Shown here one piece after another: positions 50,912 to 59,710 of a stretch of DNA of 64,000 nt (within the stretch, counting starts at the first letter, position 1; the number at the start of each line of letters is the position of its first letter). The DNA comes from Gammaproteobacteria bacterium (GTDB taxonomy: Bacteria > Gemmatimonadota > Gemmatimonadetes > Longimicrobiales > Gaopeijiaceae), in NCBI GenBank assembly GCA_028819075.1, contig JAPPMM010000018.1:1-64000 (forward strand). Direction: 5' to 3'. A program made the translations under genes and the position numbers. The notes beneath the pieces were generated by a model. The model was not told the DNA's origin. It did not search any database and saw nothing but the letters and a program-made list of their open reading frames with translations.

Positions 50912-51939
50912 CGTCTTCCTCCCCCTTCCCGCTCCCGGATCGCCCGCGTGGTCAGCGTCAGCTCCACCAGCAGCCCCTCCAGCTCCGCCTCATACTGTTC
51001 TGCGTCCATGGTGTCCTTGAGCGCGGTGAGCGCGGCGATCTGCTCCTCGAGGGCCTGCCGCTGCCCGTAGAGCGCCGCGAGCTCGGGGTCCGCCGCAATC
51101 TCGGCCTCCGTCACCCGCCCCCCGCCCCGGGAGAGGAACACGGTGCGCGCGAGCGCTCCGTCCAGATCGCCTTCCTCCTCGAAGCCGCTCCCCACTCCGT
51201 CCCCGTTATCGTCGAGCAGGGCGTGCTCCGTAGCGAGCAGGCCCTCCTCCTCGAAGCTGCGCTCGACCTCCCTGCGGGCGTAGGCGAAGGCCTCGAGCAC
51301 CGACACCCGCTCGTCCTTGTCGGTGTCGGCCACCTCGCCCGCGAAAGCGTCGGCGAAGAACCCGGCGAAGCGGGTGGCGTTGCCCTCCCGGGGAGAGCGG
51401 GTCGCCGTGATCACCGTACGGTTCGGACCGGATATCTCCGTTATGAAGGCGCCCGACGCGCTGGCCGTGTTGACGAACACGACGTTCCGGGTCCCGAACC
51501 GCTCCACCAGAAAAGCGAAGTCGGTGGCGCTCAAATCCCTCCCGGGCACGTTGAAGCGAGACTCGCCCCCGCTCGAGGTGCCGTGCCCGATCAGCACGAT
51601 CATCACGGCATCGTCCGGGCCCGCCCGCCCGCTCAGCTCCCCGAGGGCGGCCTCGACGTTCTCGCGCCGGGACGGCCCGTCGATGAGCGGATCCATCTCG
51701 GGCCGCTCGGCCAGCCAGATCACGTCGTCCGGATCGAGCCCGTGCTTGTCCACCGCCGCCTGCACCACCGTGAGCCCCCACTGGTGGAACCGCTCGCGGA
51801 ACTCCGGGGCTCCGCTCGCCCCGCTCACGACCACGAGGTGCGTCTGCTGGGCGCTCGTCTGCACGGGCGAGACCGCGACCACCAGCCCCACCGCCGCGGC
51901 GATGGCCCGCCATCCCGTGCTCCGGAGAAAACCCCTCAC
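50908..51939 (-). CDS. Caspase/legumain-fold protein lacking the catalytic cysteine
   Basis: A 343-residue exported protein with signal ending near VSPVQTSAQ. The caspase-haemoglobinase fold is visible: HLVVVSGASG, VIWLAERPEMD, DAVMIVLIGHG (His119, the catalytic His position) and RNVVFVNTASASGAFI, where the Cys expected in the A-S-C-S-G pattern is Ala161. The C-terminal about 100 residues contain an EF-hand-like DTDKDERVSVLE loop and a coiled coil (EEQIAALTALKDTMDAEQYEAELE). It is probably a non-catalytic binding protein. The start is the GTG overlapping the VWA gene's stop. Confidence 0.7.
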   Translation of the reverse strand: MRGFLRSTGWRAIAAAVGLVVAVSPVQTSAQQTHLVVVSGASGAPEFRERFHQWGLTVVQAAVDKHGLDPDDVIWLAERPEMDPLIDGPSRRENVEAALGELSGRAGPDDAVMIVLIGHGTSSGGESRFNVPGRDLSATDFAFLVERFGTRNVVFVNTASASGAFITEISGPNRTVITATRSPREGNATRFAGFFADAFAGEVADTDKDERVSVLEAFAYARREVERSFEEEGLLATEHALLDDNGDGVGSGFEEEGDLDGALARTVFLSRGGGRVTEAEIAADPELAALYGQRQALEEQIAALTALKDTMDAEQYEAELEGLLVELTLTTRAIREREGGGRR

Positions 51940-54221
51940 ACCAGCCCCCGCACCCGGCGGTAGCCCCACTCGCCCAGGATCAGAACGAGCAGAAGGAGCA
52001 GCAGGATCGGCATGTCCCACAGGTCCATCTCCTCCACCAGCGTGACCCCGGCGCCGGTCACGCGAATGTCCTCCGGCAGCGCCGCGACCGTCTCCGGCGT
52101 GTAGGAAATCCCGCCGGTCTCGTCGGCGATGCGCTCGAGCAGCGGCGTGCGCGCCCCCGCGTCGAAGTACTCGCTCCGCTGGGGCGCCACCTGGAAGTAC
52201 GCCTCGTCCACCCCGATCAGGTCGTCTCCGTCGTAGGCGCGCACGGTCAGCGTGTGGAGCCCCTCCTCCGAAGGCGTGAAGTCGGCCTCGTACTCGCCGG
52301 CGTCGCTGTCGACCGCCCAGTCCATCCCCAGCTCCACCTCCTCGCCCAGCGGAGTGGTCACGGTGGCCTCCACGACGCTGTTGCTCATACCGAGATAGCT
52401 GGAGTCGTTCACGATCGCGGTTAGGGCCACGCTCTCTCCGGGCTCCGCGCGATCCCGCGGCACTTGGCCGGTCACCTGGTCGGGCACGCCATCCACCAGC
52501 CAGCGCAGCAGCTGCCGCCAGAAGGTCTCGTGGGTTTCGTCCTCGAGCGGAAGCTGCATCTGCCAGATCCAGGTGTCCTGGACGGCCAGGCTCAGGCTCT
52601 TGCCCGCTCCGTAGCGCTGGAAGGCGAGCGCCACATGGTCTTCCGGCAGATCATCCGCGATTCCCCGGAGCAGAGTCGTGGCGCCCGGCTTTATCCGGTG
52701 CAGCGGATTGTAGGTGAGCAGGTGGGGCAGTTCCGCCCAGCGCGCCCCGGATTCCTCCTCGGTGCCGGCCAACTGGAGCGCGGGGACGCCGAGCCCCGCC
52801 TGGGTGGGCTCGATCCTGACGAAGTTGTGATAGCCGTCGGGACGCGCGTCGGCGTCGGAAAACACCACCGGCAGCACATCCGCGACCGGCGTGCCCGCGT
52901 AGCCGCCGCGGGCGAAGGAGTTGCGTCCGCCCAGCGCGAGCAGGCTGCCGCCGCGCTTGTCGACGAAGTCGGCGATCATCTGCAGCTGGTCGCCGGTGAA
53001 GAAGCTGGCTTCCACCGTCCCCAGAATCAGGCTGCGGTAGGCGTACAGCTCCGCCCGGGTATCGGGGAATCCGCCCTGCAGCTCTTCTCCGTCGTCGACG
53101 TTCAGGCGCAGGAACTTGTTCTCGGCGGTGCGCTGCAGCACCACCAGCTGCAGGTTGTCGTCGTCCGCCACCGCCCGCCCCAGGAAGCCCACTTCGTAAC
53201 GCGGCTCGCCCTCGAAGTAGAGAATCTTCTCGCGCCGGTCCTCGACGCTCACCAGCGCGGTCTGGCTGTTGTTCTGCGTGACCTGCTCGTCCACGGCCAC
53301 GGGAATGCGGAAGGTGTAGGCGCGCGCGCCCGGCGTGGAGGCGGTGAAGCGAACCGGAACCGTGACCGGCTGCCCTTCGTCCGGCAGCTCGACCTCTTCG
53401 GTGCTGACGATCTGCCCCTCGTCTTCGACGATCAGGGACACGGTCTCGCCCTCGTAGCCCATGTGGGTGACCACCACGTCGACCACCACCGACGAACCCG
53501 TGAGCACGGTCCTGGGCGGGTCGGCGCGGCTGACCTGGATGTCCCGCTGGAAGCTCTCTTCGCCCACGCCCACGGTGTAGACCGGAATCCCCTGCGCCTG
53601 CAGCGGCATGAGCGCCTCGGTGAGCTCCTCGCCCGAGTTGTCGGCTCCGTCGGTGACCAGAACCAGGCCCGAGAGCGGCACCGAGGCCAGTTCCGAGCGG
53701 GCGCGCTCGAGCGCCGGCCCGAGGCGCGTGCGGCTTCCCATGAAGCTCATCTCGGAGAAGTCCTCGATGCGGTCCGTGCGTGAGGAGAAGCGGAAGTAGC
53801 GCACCGCGAAGCGGTCGGACAGGGCGGAAAGAACCGGCGAATCCGGCGTGCCGAAGGTCTCCTGCAGGAAGGACCCGCGGGAGCGGCCGCCGAAGTCCTG
53901 GATCTCCATGCTGCGCGAGTCGTCCAGGAGCACGCCCACGAAGTTCTGCTGGGGCACCACCGTCGAGACCACCAGGGCCGGCCGCAGCATACAGAAGGCG
54001 AGCACCGCCAGTCCCGCGAAGCGGAGACCCCCGAGCACCAGCCGGTCCAGCGGCCGGGTCTTGCCGCGCACGCCGAGGTAGGTCAGAAGCGCGAACCCGG
54101 CGATCAGGCTCGCCACCACCGCGCCGGTCGCGACGGCACCCGCCACCCCCAGGGAGAAGTCGCCCTCCTGGAAGACGACCGGGCGGTACTTGAAGAGGAA
54201 CTCGAAGAGGCTGGTCAGCAC
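51936..54221 (-). CDS. VWA/glutamine-amidotransferase-like membrane protein
   Basis: A 761-residue inner-membrane protein. Three N-terminal helices (about 25-50, 65-80 and a hydrophobic strand) lead into a VWA-like domain with MIDAS motif DDSRS (about residue 100) and SGLVLVTDGADNSGEEL. A large beta-sandwich region and a class-I glutamine-amidotransferase-like fold (LQMIADFVDKRGGSLLALGGRNSF) follow. Carboxy-terminal Ig-like domains lead to a last helix (LLLLLLVLILGEWGYRRV). It is the second BatA-like subunit of the operon. It starts 13 bases after the DUF4159 stop. Confidence 0.82.
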   Translation of the reverse strand: MLTSLFEFLFKYRPVVFQEGDFSLGVAGAVATGAVVASLIAGFALLTYLGVRGKTRPLDRLVLGGLRFAGLAVLAFCMLRPALVVSTVVPQQNFVGVLLDDSRSMEIQDFGGRSRGSFLQETFGTPDSPVLSALSDRFAVRYFRFSSRTDRIEDFSEMSFMGSRTRLGPALERARSELASVPLSGLVLVTDGADNSGEELTEALMPLQAQGIPVYTVGVGEESFQRDIQVSRADPPRTVLTGSSVVVDVVVTHMGYEGETVSLIVEDEGQIVSTEEVELPDEGQPVTVPVRFTASTPGARAYTFRIPVAVDEQVTQNNSQTALVSVEDRREKILYFEGEPRYEVGFLGRAVADDDNLQLVVLQRTAENKFLRLNVDDGEELQGGFPDTRAELYAYRSLILGTVEASFFTGDQLQMIADFVDKRGGSLLALGGRNSFARGGYAGTPVADVLPVVFSDADARPDGYHNFVRIEPTQAGLGVPALQLAGTEEESGARWAELPHLLTYNPLHRIKPGATTLLRGIADDLPEDHVALAFQRYGAGKSLSLAVQDTWIWQMQLPLEDETHETFWRQLLRWLVDGVPDQVTGQVPRDRAEPGESVALTAIVNDSSYLGMSNSVVEATVTTPLGEEVELGMDWAVDSDAGEYEADFTPSEEGLHTLTVRAYDGDDLIGVDEAYFQVAPQRSEYFDAGARTPLLERIADETGGISYTPETVAALPEDIRVTGAGVTLVEEMDLWDMPILLLLLLVLILGEWGYRRVRGLV

Positions 54222-54234
54222 GTCCGGGGTCCGG

Positions 54235-55146
54235 TCAGTGGCTCATGGCGTAGATGATGAAGTTGACGCCCATCTGGATGGCGTAAGTCGAGTACCTGAG
54301 CGGATAGTAGGGGTCTTCCGCCCACTCCCAGGCATCGCCCAGATCGGTGTTCCAGTTGATGATCACCATCAGCCGGCCCTCTTCGTCGAAGATGCCTTTC
54401 ACGAAGGGTTCGTAGCCGTCCCGCTCGTGGGTGCGCCATCCCCCCCTGCCGTTGTTGACGTTCGGTACCTGGATGATCTCGTCGATGTCGTAGAAGGTGT
54501 GGAAGATCTCGTGATCGAGCGGCACGTCGACGATCGGGTATTCGGGGAGGACCTTCTGCATCTCGTATTCGAAGATCTCCCACTCGTACGTGCCCCAGAA
54601 GTCGTCCACCACCAGGAAGCCGCCCCGCAGGAGGTAGTCCCTCAGCGCGGTGGCCTCCTCCGGAGTCATCGACATGCCGCCGACCTCCAGCGCGTAGAGG
54701 AAGGGGAAGCGGTTGAGGTGCTCGTCGGTGAGAGTCCGGGGATGTTCCTCCATGAACATGTCCAGCCCGGTGAGGCGCTCCGCCACGATCAGGAACTGGC
54801 GGTCCGACTTGGGATAGTCCGTCGCCCACGACTGCCGCCGCCAGCGCCGGAAGCCTCCGCCTCCGCCACTGTACGCCGCGCGGGTGAAGTAGAACTCGTG
54901 CATGGGCAGGGGGCGTCCTTGCTGCGCTTCTTCCGGGAGCGGGAGCCGGGGAGGCGCGCCCGGGATCGAGGCGGGTGCGTCGGACGCAAGTCCGGTCGGG
55001 GTGGGGAGCACGTCCCTCGTGGACCCCAACGAGGGTTCGTCGACGAGCAACGCAGCGGCCGAAATGCCCCCTGCGGCGAGCGCGATGCCAATGGCTCCCC
55101 GCCTCCACCCGCCCCCCATCTGCTGCCAGCGTCGCTCTCGACTCAC
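54235..55146 (-). CDS. DUF4159 protein (first copy), head of the AAA/VWA operon
   Basis: About 303 residues from the GTG at 55146; the ATG at 55119 is an alternative. A Tat- or Sec-like signal (WRRGAIGIALAAGGISAAALL) and a Pro-rich linker precede the DUF4159 domain: MHEFYFTRAAYSGGG, TALRDYLLRGGFLVVDDFWG and the end MGVNFIIYAMSH, nearly the same as the second copy. As first gene of the nine-gene minus-strand run it marks the likely promoter side. The upstream 220 bases also hold the promoter of the divergent hydrolase gene and an 8-base-stem hairpin (CTCGCGCC...GGCGCGAG, 55173-55194). Confidence 0.82.
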   Translation of the reverse strand: MSRERRWQQMGGGWRRGAIGIALAAGGISAAALLVDEPSLGSTRDVLPTPTGLASDAPASIPGAPPRLPLPEEAQQGRPLPMHEFYFTRAAYSGGGGGFRRWRRQSWATDYPKSDRQFLIVAERLTGLDMFMEEHPRTLTDEHLNRFPFLYALEVGGMSMTPEEATALRDYLLRGGFLVVDDFWGTYEWEIFEYEMQKVLPEYPIVDVPLDHEIFHTFYDIDEIIQVPNVNNGRGGWRTHERDGYEPFVKGIFDEEGRLMVIINWNTDLGDAWEWAEDPYYPLRYSTYAIQMGVNFIIYAMSH

Positions 55147-55259
55147 GTCACACCCCAGGTTTGAGAGCTGCCCTCGCGCCTTCGCCGGCGCGAGCACGGA
55201 ACGCTCCTATCGCTTCATCCGGCGGAAGGTTCCTGAATGGGTCCGCCTCGGCGGGCTGC

Positions 55260-55289
55260 TTGATCGAGGTGGCCGGGGACACCTAGAAT
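55260..55289 (+). promoter_or_regulatory. Sigma70-like promoter of the alpha/beta-hydrolase lipoprotein gene
   Basis: TTGATC (55260-55265) and TAGAAT (55284-55289) are separated by 18 bases, and the TTG start codon lies about 75 bases downstream. Confidence 0.4.
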
Positions 55290-55366
55290 GCTGCGCCCGG
55301 GCTCCGTCCGGGCCACCGCCGAGCAACGCGCCGCCGTTAGCGCATTTTGCGTGGAGGAGAAAGGTC

Positions 55367-57313
55367 TTGCAACCATCCGGCTGCCTGCGGACTACCGTAA
55401 GATGGGTCGGGATCCTCGCGCTCATTCCGCTTGTGGGTTGCCGGGGACCACTGGAACTGGCTCCCAGCGACGCCGATGACGTCCTCGCGCGTCAGCTTCT
55501 GGAGGCGCCCGATCCCGGGCGGCGCGGCCCCCACGAGGTGCGCACCCTCTACTACGGCAGCGGCTCCGACAGGAACCGGCCCGAGTACCGCGACTCGGTC
55601 ACCTACGTCACCGAGCCCGTCGACGCGTCGAAGCTGGTCGATCTCGGTTCGTCGGCGGAGAGCCGCAACAGCTACTGGGGCTTCGAGCCGGATCGCTTCC
55701 CGCTTAACGCGCGCGTCTGGTATCCGGTCGGCGACGGCCCCTTCCCGCTGGTGCTGGTGGTGCACGGCAACCACAACATGCGCGACTTCTCGGATCCCGG
55801 CTACGACTATCTGGGAGAGCTGCTGGCCAGCCGCGGGTACATCCTGGCCTCCGTGGACATGAACTTCATCAACGGCGGAATCCGGGGCGAGAACGACGCC
55901 CGGGGCTGGTTCCTGCTGCAGCACGTGGGCGTGTGGAAGGAGTTCAACGAAGACGAGGACAACCTCTTCCACGGGCGCGTCGACATGGAGCGCATCGCCC
56001 TCATCGGGCACTCGAGGGGCGGCGAGGCGGTGGGGCACGCCGCTGCCTTCAACCGCCTCGAGCGCTACCCCGACGACGCCTCCCTCGAGTTCGACTTCGA
56101 CTACGACATCCGCGCGATCATCGCCATCGCGCCGGTGGACGGGCAGTACCTGCCCACCAACCGGTTCGTGCCGGTGGAGAACGTGAACTACATGGTCTTC
56201 CACGGGTCGCACGACGGCGACGTGACCAGCTTTCACGGCCTGCGCCTGTACAAGCGCGTGAGGTTCACCGATGGGCAGCCGCGCCTCAAGACGGCCGTCT
56301 GGGTCTACCGCGCCAACCACGGGCAGTGGAACACGGTGTGGGGCGCGCACGACAACGGGCCGCGCAGCGGACGAATCCTGGACCTGCGCGCGCTCATGCC
56401 CGGAGAAGACCAGCGCCGCTTCGCCGAGATCTACATCTCCGCCTTCCTGGAGACCACGCTGCGGGACGACCGCCGCTATCTGCCGATGTTCCGGGATCAC
56501 CGGGTGATCGGCGGCTGGCTGCCGAAGACCATGTATGTGACCCGCTTCCAGACCGAGAGCTTCCGCACGCTGGCCGACTACGAGGAGGACATCGACGTCA
56601 CCTCGGGAACCCACGCCGGAGTTCGCATGCGCGGCGACAGCCTGTCGACCTGGCGGGAGGGGCGCATCGGGTTGCGGTCGAGCAACCGGCCGGAGACCTC
56701 GGCGTCCCAGGACAATCAGGCCGTGTGGCTGGGCTGGAACAACCGCATCGCGGGCGCGGACACGCTGGGCCCGGCCGCGGCCTACGCCATCGTGCTCCCC
56801 GCGACGCTCGCCGGCGAGTGGGATCTCGGGCCCGAAACCTCGTTGGAACTGTCGCTGGCGGTCACCCGGGCGACACCAGGGCCGCGGAGCGCCGGCGACG
56901 AAAGCGAGGAGAACGCACGCGACGCCGGCGATTCCGGAGATGACGTCCGCGACTCCGGGGACGAGGACGCGGACGATGCGCCACCCGACCTGAGCATCGT
57001 CGCGCGGGATGCGAACGGCGCCGTCGCCTCCGTGCCGTTAAGCCGCTACGGACCGGTGCGCAGGCCCCTGGAGATGCGGGTCCTGCGGCGCCGCGACCTC
57101 GAGGACGACCGCTTCGCCAATCTGTTCGAACTGCTGCTGCAGAGTTACTCGATTCCGCTGGCGGACTTCGTCGAGGCGGCCCCGGGTCTCCGGCTGGACG
57201 CACTCAGGGAAGTCGGGCTGATCTTCGACCGCACGGTCGCGGGCGAGGTGGTGCTGGACGACGTGGGGTTCGCCCGCATGGACCCGGCCTACACGGCGGT
57301 GCGGGTGCCCTGA
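55367..57313 (+). CDS. Alpha/beta-hydrolase lipoprotein
   Basis: A 648-residue secreted serine hydrolase-like protein. TTG at 55367 is chosen because GGAGGAGAAAGG lies just upstream and because it begins a lipoprotein signal (TTVRWVGILALIPLVGC). The hydrolase core shows ARVWYPVGDGPFPLVLVVHGNHN, the nucleophile elbow GHSRGG and DGQYLP/HDGDVTSF strands, resembling chlorophyllase or dienelactone-type esterases. From about residue 400 there is an added beta-domain interrupted by an acidic linker rich in Asp, Glu and Ser (DDVRDSGDEDADDA). The frame is open far upstream, but that sequence is antisense to the DUF4159 gene. Substrate unknown. Confidence 0.78.
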   Translation: MQPSGCLRTTVRWVGILALIPLVGCRGPLELAPSDADDVLARQLLEAPDPGRRGPHEVRTLYYGSGSDRNRPEYRDSVTYVTEPVDASKLVDLGSSAESRNSYWGFEPDRFPLNARVWYPVGDGPFPLVLVVHGNHNMRDFSDPGYDYLGELLASRGYILASVDMNFINGGIRGENDARGWFLLQHVGVWKEFNEDEDNLFHGRVDMERIALIGHSRGGEAVGHAAAFNRLERYPDDASLEFDFDYDIRAIIAIAPVDGQYLPTNRFVPVENVNYMVFHGSHDGDVTSFHGLRLYKRVRFTDGQPRLKTAVWVYRANHGQWNTVWGAHDNGPRSGRILDLRALMPGEDQRRFAEIYISAFLETTLRDDRRYLPMFRDHRVIGGWLPKTMYVTRFQTESFRTLADYEEDIDVTSGTHAGVRMRGDSLSTWREGRIGLRSSNRPETSASQDNQAVWLGWNNRIAGADTLGPAAAYAIVLPATLAGEWDLGPETSLELSLAVTRATPGPRSAGDESEENARDAGDSGDDVRDSGDEDADDAPPDLSIVARDANGAVASVPLSRYGPVRRPLEMRVLRRRDLEDDRFANLFELLLQSYSIPLADFVEAAPGLRLDALREVGLIFDRTVAGEVVLDDVGFARMDPAYTAVRVP

Positions 57314-57327
57314 TCCATCGTCCCGGC

Positions 57328-57348
57328 TGAGCTGCTACCGCCAGCTCA
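57328..57348. terminator. Inverted repeat between convergent genes
   Basis: TGAGCTG-CTACCGC-CAGCTCA is a perfect 7-base stem lying between the convergent hydrolase and PorV-like genes. There is no T-run, so terminator function is uncertain. Confidence 0.3.
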
Positions 57349-58264
57349 ACCCGAAGCGGTGCGCCCCCTCGCCGCCCTCATAGCGCTGCCAGGCGTAGTC
57401 GATGGCGAGCCGGTCGCCGTTGAACGCCCCACCGAAGGTGACCGGGCGTCCGAAGCCGTTCGGCGCGCGCCGGACGCCGAAGCGGGCCGTAAAGGTCCGT
57501 CCGCGCACGGGCCAGTACGCGATCTCCATCCCCGCCCCGGGAACGACCGCGCCATCCGCCTCGCGGGAGACCGCGGCGGTCCAACCCAGGTCGAGCGGTC
57601 CCACCGGGATGGCCGGGGTCGACCCGCCCGCCGTGACCCGCCAGGGCAGTGGGACCTCGACTTCGCCCAGCGTGAGCCCCGGCCCCAGGTTCTGCACGGC
57701 GAGCCCCAGCCGGGCAGGCCCGGCCCCGACCGCCACCCCCAGGTCGACGGCCCCGGTGGCGTCGTGGTGACCGCCCAGGCGCTGGTCCAGCAGCTTGCCG
57801 GTGATGCCGGCCCGTATGCCCCGCACCTCCCGCGCATACCCCACCGAGACGGCGACCTCGGCCGTTCCCGTCTTCCAGTTGGTGAAGAGCGACTGCGCGT
57901 CGTGGGACAGGACGGCCGCACCCCGGTCCGGTACTCCATAGCTCAGCGTCTGAACCCCCACGGCCACGCTGGCCGAGGACCAGTCGGCGGCGCCGGATAC
58001 CGTGGCGAGCAGGCTTGCGGTCCCGAAGCGCTGCATCGCCCCGCCGATCACGCCGTTGCCTCCGATCAGGGCCGGGTTGTGGAACACGGCGTCGCTGTCG
58101 TTGCCCACCGCGTAGAAGGCGCCGCCCAGCGCCAGCCCGCGGGTGCTGGCGGGCAACTCGAGCACCAGCGGCCCGTGTTCGGCGGACTGGGCCTGCCCGT
58201 CAGCGGGGCTGAGGGCCCATGCGGCCGCAATCGCGAGCGCGCCGAACACCGCGGCGCCGCTCAT
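57335..58264 (-). CDS. PorV/PorQ-like outer-membrane beta-barrel protein
   Basis: A 309-residue predicted outer-membrane barrel. Signal peptide FGALAIAAAWALSPADGQAQ. The start of the mature protein, ELPASTRGLALGGAFYAVGNDSDAVFHNPALIGG, is the typical first hairpin of PorV/PorQ (FadL-superfamily) proteins, in which a normally G-x-x-N/A-NPA loop plugs the barrel. Alternating hydrophobic strands continue to the final RFGLSWR ending in an aromatic near the C-terminus. ATG at 58264 overlaps the stop of the PhoX gene. In Bacteroidota such proteins serve type IX secretion; no other type IX genes are visible here. Confidence 0.75.
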   Translation of the reverse strand: MSGAAVFGALAIAAAWALSPADGQAQSAEHGPLVLELPASTRGLALGGAFYAVGNDSDAVFHNPALIGGNGVIGGAMQRFGTASLLATVSGAADWSSASVAVGVQTLSYGVPDRGAAVLSHDAQSLFTNWKTGTAEVAVSVGYAREVRGIRAGITGKLLDQRLGGHHDATGAVDLGVAVGAGPARLGLAVQNLGPGLTLGEVEVPLPWRVTAGGSTPAIPVGPLDLGWTAAVSREADGAVVPGAGMEIAYWPVRGRTFTARFGVRRAPNGFGRPVTFGGAFNGDRLAIDYAWQRYEGGEGAHRFGLSWR

Positions 58265-59694
58265 ACGGGCCCGTCCTCCCACGGTCCCCACATCGCGTAG
58301 GTGGCGCTCGACCGGGTGCTGCCCGCGCGGCGCCCGCCCTGCTGGTTGAAGAACAGCACGCGCCCGTCCGGGCTGAAGCAGGAGCCCGCGAACTCGCCGG
58401 CCGTCCCTCCCTCCGGCCCCAGCGGCGCGCGTGCCAGGTTGACGATCCTGCCCTCCCGGTCGAGCGCGCGCACGTGCTGCTCGCCGCTTCCGTCCTCGCA
58501 CATGACCAGCCCGCCGCGCGGGCTGAGCACGATGTTGTCCGGACTGTCCAGCACCTCCGGCGCGGGCGACTCGAACACGAGCGTCAGCTCGCCCTGGTCG
58601 GCGGAGGTCGGCCGGTAGTGGAAGACCTGCCCGGAGGTTGCGTCGCCGCCGTTGGTGGAGACCACGTAGATGCCGCCGTCCCCATGGAAGGCCCCCTCCA
58701 GGCGGGCGAAGCGGGCTCCTCCCTTCGCGAGCCCCTGCCGGAACACCGCCAGCTCGTCGCGCCCGGCGTCTTCGGGATCCGGGTCGTCGATGTCGACCCA
58801 GTGGACGGGCAGGACCGTACCCGCAGTCTGGTTGCGGGCGGTCAGGTAGCCGGGCTCCCCGGTGACCGCCATCATCTGCAGTCTCCCTCCAGCGGCAAGC
58901 ACCCCGGGCTCGCGCGGAATGAACCGATAGAGCCCGGCGCCGGGCCGATTGGGGACGAGCGGCACGTACCAGGTGTCCTCCGTCTCGTACACGATCCCCG
59001 TCTCCGGATCGACCGCCACCGCCTCGTGCACGAAGCGGCCCATGGCCGTGAGGGGCACCGGATCCACGGGGCCGGTGGCGTCGACGGGCACTTCGAAGAT
59101 GTACCCGTGGGGCCTTTGGAAACCATCACCCCGCCCCTCCGTGGTTTCTTCGCACGACAGCCAGCTTCCCCAGGGGGTCGGACCGCCCGCGCAGTTCACG
59201 CGAGTGCCCGCGAGTGACGCAAACTCGTCCACCAGCTCCGCGCGCAGGCCCTCGCCCTCCCCGGTGATGCGCACCTCGAGCGAAGTCGTGCCGCCGCTCC
59301 CGGCGTCGTCGTAGGCCGGCGAGCCGATCGGCCGCGCCGACTCCGGCGGGTCGGTCATCTCGTGATTCCGGATGAGGCGCACGTTGCCGTTCGCCATCGG
59401 GAACGCCGCCATCCCATCGAACGCGTTCGGGACCAGGAACCCCTCGCGCACCGGCGAGGGAACCCCGCCCGAACTCAGCCGCACGCAGTGAAGGTGCTCG
59501 GCGATCTCGAGTTCGGGGCAGTCCGGAGAGCGCACCAGCGGGCCGTATGGCTCGATGATCCACGAACTCGGGTCAACGGCTTCACCCCGCCGTTCGCTGC
59601 CGCACGCAACCAGCCCCGCAAGGGATGGCGCACACGCGGCAAGCCCCCCGGCGGAAGCCAGCCGCGAGAGAAAGGTTCGGCGTCCCAGAGTCAT
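58261..59694 (-). CDS. PhoX-family (DUF839) phosphatase-like protein, Tat-exported
   Basis: A 477-residue protein with a twin-arginine signal (RRTFLSRLASAGGLAAC). The beta-propeller characteristic of PhoX alkaline phosphatases is seen in FDGMAAFPMANGNVRLIRNHE, NCAGGPTPWGSWLSCEE, YRFIPREPG, DSPDNIVLSPRGGLVMCED and GEFAGSCFSPDGRVLFFNQQ. Metal-ligand Glu and Cys positions (SCEET, CED) are retained. It acts in the periplasm; phosphate release is the expected role, though many DUF839 proteins are uncharacterised. No Pho box is evident. Confidence 0.86.
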   Translation of the reverse strand: MTLGRRTFLSRLASAGGLAACAPSLAGLVACGSERRGEAVDPSSWIIEPYGPLVRSPDCPELEIAEHLHCVRLSSGGVPSPVREGFLVPNAFDGMAAFPMANGNVRLIRNHEMTDPPESARPIGSPAYDDAGSGGTTSLEVRITGEGEGLRAELVDEFASLAGTRVNCAGGPTPWGSWLSCEETTEGRGDGFQRPHGYIFEVPVDATGPVDPVPLTAMGRFVHEAVAVDPETGIVYETEDTWYVPLVPNRPGAGLYRFIPREPGVLAAGGRLQMMAVTGEPGYLTARNQTAGTVLPVHWVDIDDPDPEDAGRDELAVFRQGLAKGGARFARLEGAFHGDGGIYVVSTNGGDATSGQVFHYRPTSADQGELTLVFESPAPEVLDSPDNIVLSPRGGLVMCEDGSGEQHVRALDREGRIVNLARAPLGPEGGTAGEFAGSCFSPDGRVLFFNQQGGRRAGSTRSSATYAMWGPWEDGPV

Positions 59695-59710
59695 CTCGAT
59701 TCCTCCCTCA

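Noticed and set aside
54902..55366. Long 5' extension of the alpha/beta-hydrolase frame
   Set aside because: It is antisense to the DUF4159 gene; the TTG with a strong ribosome-binding site and lipoprotein signal at 55367 marks the true start.
57335..58264. Possible type IX secretion system link through the PorV-like barrel
   Set aside because: No PorT, SprA, PorK/L/M/N or C-terminal sorting domains are visible in the window, so only the barrel itself is reported.
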